Assembly: GCA_023078685.1 (NCBI GenBank)
Contig: JALGAS010000001.1
Span: forward strand, 1,984,001 to 2,048,000
Reading direction: 5' to 3'
Origin: Neopestalotiopsis rosae
Lineage: Eukaryota > Ascomycota > Sordariomycetes > Amphisphaeriales > Sporocadaceae
Length of the DNA: 64,000 bases
Made by a program: the position numbers and the translations under genes. The notes beneath the pieces were generated by a model. The model worked only from the letters and a program-made list of their open reading frames with translations. It made no database searches and was not told where the DNA came from. Below are positions 61,976 through 64,000 of the stretch, in pieces (position 1 is the first letter of the stretch; the number at the start of each line of letters is the position of its first letter).

Positions 61976-62030
61976 GGGAGTGAGTGGCCACATACTTGCA
62001 AGGAGCGCAAACAAGTCTCGCTGTTTATAA
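61865..62030 (-). repeat. inverted copy of 16540-16715 (CPFELGKSGNS family)
   Basis: CCCACATGGTCCCGGCTTGC, GGGTTTTAGGCCCACATTTC, TCCTTCACGCACAGGCAGGG and CCCGCTTGGGAGGCTCC are the reverse complement of 16.5 kb sequence with few changes. Identity is higher than to any other copy. Confidence 0.85.
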
Positions 62031-62162
62031 GGCTACTGGCATTTCTGTAATTCAGGGTAGCAAAATATTGAACTGGGCCAGCGAGGTGAAAGTCAAAACA
62101 ACGCGATATTACGTCAGCTTTCATCCCATTAACACCAAGCACGTCAATATTGGTTGATTCTG

Positions 62163-63215
62163 TCATTGCTTATGTCGTTCAGATGAAGCGGCGCAATGCT
62201 TGGGAAACCCAAGAGATACCGATCCTGACTTTGAGTAGCTGATCCAGGAAAAACTCTTGGTGATGTCTCGTTCAAAGACTTTGAAGTCGCTCCAATTCGG
62301 CACCCAGGAAGGCAAATCTGCAAAGTCATATATGTGCTGTCTCGATCCGTCCCTTGTACGGATGAGAAAAGCAAGCGATTGATTTTTCTGGAGCAGAAAT
62401 CGGGCCGTACGTAAGTAGACTTGCTCGACACTCAGGCGATAATCTGGTCGCAACAGCTCAGAGGTATCTTCAGGCACTTGAACTTCCGCAGAGATGCCAA
62501 GTAAGGCGTAGACCTTGTCTCTTTGATCTGTTGCATGAAACTTGATTGAAGTTGCAGCTAACAGAGCATCAAGTGGCCACTTAGAAGATCGACGAATGTT
62601 GGACACTTCATCTACATTTCGCAGTTGTTCTGGTATCTGTGACAGACGAAAAAATCCGTTACGCCGCATCCACGAGGCAGCCCAACCCAGACGATCCCAG
62701 CTACAAAGATGGTGTCCGTGGATTATGACTGGGTCTTCTGTTGACACAACGACCTCCTGTATGATCCAAGCCGTTGTAAACCACGGATCTTGGAGTAATA
62801 TATTGAATTGAGTTCTTTCCAATCCGGATGATCGAATGATGAGACTTTAGAGTCGGCGTGAAATTCCTTTGAGTAGAGCTTGAATGGAATATCAACAATG
62901 CTTTCAACTCCAGGGTTTTGCGATACGCAAACCCGATAAATTTCGTCAATCAATCGCCACGCGCCGGTGCATTCTCCTAGATTGGACCCAAGCCATATAA
63001 ATGTCCGGATCGATTTGGCATATATGCGACCCATCGGTCCCACTTGTAGAGATCGTTCTGAGACGTCGTTTTAATTGATGCATATTTTGTCTATCCATAT
63101 GCGCTGCACCCTTGGAGATCCGGGTCTATCTCTCGCAAATTCTTGAATATGATGAATAGCTGCGGTGAGATCTTGAAGGGGGCTAAGCAACACCGCACAC
63201 AATGGGACGGGTCAA
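62163..63215 (-). pseudogene. HET-domain (heterokaryon incompatibility) pseudogene
   Basis: The minus strand reads LSPLQDLTAAIHHIQEFARD, RVQRIWIDKICIN, TAA (63073-63071), NDVSERSLQVGPMGRIYAKS, IRTFIWLGSNLGE, ... SFDHPDW, then after a one-base frame change near 62815 ILLQDPWFTTAWIIQEVVVS, ... WPLDALLAATSIKFHATDQR, DKVYALLGISAEVQVPEDTS, YRLSVEQVYLRTARFLL, ... LPSWVPNWSD, ending at 62163. The signatures WID.ICINQ, ER..QV..M..IY, W..QE, DKVYALLG and P.W.PNWS define the HET domain. The family Gln of CINQ is the TAA. At least two disabling lesions, so non-functional as it stands. Confidence 0.85.
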
Positions 63216-64000
63216 CGTCTTATGTAGCAAGGTAAACACAGACAGTCTCTTTCGAGAAGATTCCTGCGCCATATCTGCCTGCTGGGAACCGAGTGAGCAC
63301 AGAATCTATCCTCATGTTTTGGCTCTGTTGTAGTGAGCGCGTTCTACCTGCACATCGCGGTTATAAGCCTTTCGCTGACGGCTGACCTGATGTGCAGCAG
63401 TATAGAGAGTAGCTCTCTCGCAGATTTATGTTTGGGTGATTGAATCTTTTTTTCCCCCTCCAATTGCTTGTTCGAGACATGTACATATTCTCCCCAGTTT
63501 TTAACCTTCTAGCATTTTTGAGATACAGCCGCTCTACCCGCCATAAACCCAACCATAGAAGCTGTCGAACCAGGTACACCCAAGAAAAACATAGGAGTAA
63601 CGCCAACCAACTAAAAGGTAGCAAAACCCGCATCGGCAAGACCGTCCCTCGTTGCTGTTGCCGCTCTTGCCTAGTCCAAAGGGACAGGTACTCACCGGCG
63701 AGCGCTTTCTCAAGGGGCTTCAGGGCGGAGTGGATAGATACTGAGATAAGTACGTTAGATTGCAATTGAGAAAAATAAAAATAAAAGCCGTGCTATCATC
63801 AAGTTCCTTGATCTAATCCCTTCATAACCGCTGCAGCATAAGAACTTGATTTTTTATGGGACGCGTGATATTTGAGAGGCTCGTTCTTGTAAGGAGCATG
63901 AAACTATAAGTTCTCTCGATTAGATATTGAGCCAAATGATCCATCAAATCACATACTAACATCATCAGACTTATCTTCGGCCTGCCGATCTCCAACGGCG
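63216..64000. other. no intact gene; decayed repeat at 63600-63720
   Basis: The minus strand at about 63710-63630 reads TCPFGLGKSGNSNEGRSCRC, a clear relative of CPFELGKSGNS. Nothing else is supported up to the window end. Confidence 0.5.

Noticed and set aside
1..64000. Starship-type giant element
   Set aside because: No DUF3435 tyrosine recombinase gene or typical cargo order was seen.

Overview
The window is nuclear DNA of a filamentous ascomycete (Pezizomycotina). The evidence is many 41-91 nt GT-AG introns and fungal families: Zn2Cys6 regulators (Fungal_trans and Fungal_trans_2), a HET-domain relic, GT71 mannosyltransferase, a pisatin-demethylase-like P450, an Est1-type domain protein, a SUR7/PalI-like membrane protein and small secreted proteins. 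No rRNA, tRNA, CRISPR array or complete autonomous transposon was recognised. Genus cannot be named from sequence alone. All readings come from eye translation; no search was run.

The region looks like accessory, possibly subtelomeric, sequence: intact genes separated by long gene-poor stretches full of duplicated fragments. Left part (1-13 kb): partial alpha/beta hydrolase, a Myb/SANT-like gene, remnants of a transcription factor and a truncated zinc alcohol dehydrogenase, a 150-aa orphan, palindromic repeats, 17-18 bp minisatellite arrays, a chromodomain gene beside a divergent single-pass membrane protein gene, and a Ser/Thr-rich putative GPI protein. Middle (13-34 kb): decayed repeats, coiled-coil orphans, a C2H2-like gene, an MFS transporter, a nucleoside-hydrolase-like gene, a SUR7-like gene and a GT71 enzyme. 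34-48.5 kb: P450, orphan nuclear-type proteins, second copy of the chromodomain/membrane pair, a truncated Est1-domain gene and a Zn2Cys6 regulator. Right part (48.5-64 kb): a truncated second copy of the nucleoside-hydrolase-like gene, repeat-dense DNA, a BTB remnant, two secreted proteins, a RING protein, a forkhead protein, a nucleotidyltransferase whose last exon runs into a repeat, and a HET pseudogene.

Segmental duplications tie these blocks together: 8.95-10.07 kb with 42.49-43.67 kb (direct); 25.15-26.78 kb with 48.78-50.40 kb (direct, very similar); 5.12-5.65 kb with 12.43-12.96 kb (inverted); 29.0-29.58 kb with 45.48-46.1 kb (inverted); the 3' end of the 36.9 kb gene again at 16.3 kb. 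Three dispersed families add to this: (i) 17-18 bp arrays arranged as inverted arms around a small unique core, like foldback elements; (ii) decayed copies of an unrecognised coding family with the motif CPFELGKSGNS; (iii) a ~120 bp repeat with GGACGATCCAT and CAGACCCACTT blocks. The genes do not form an evident pathway: P450, MFS and dehydrogenase are scattered and no PKS, NRPS or terpene synthase gene is present.
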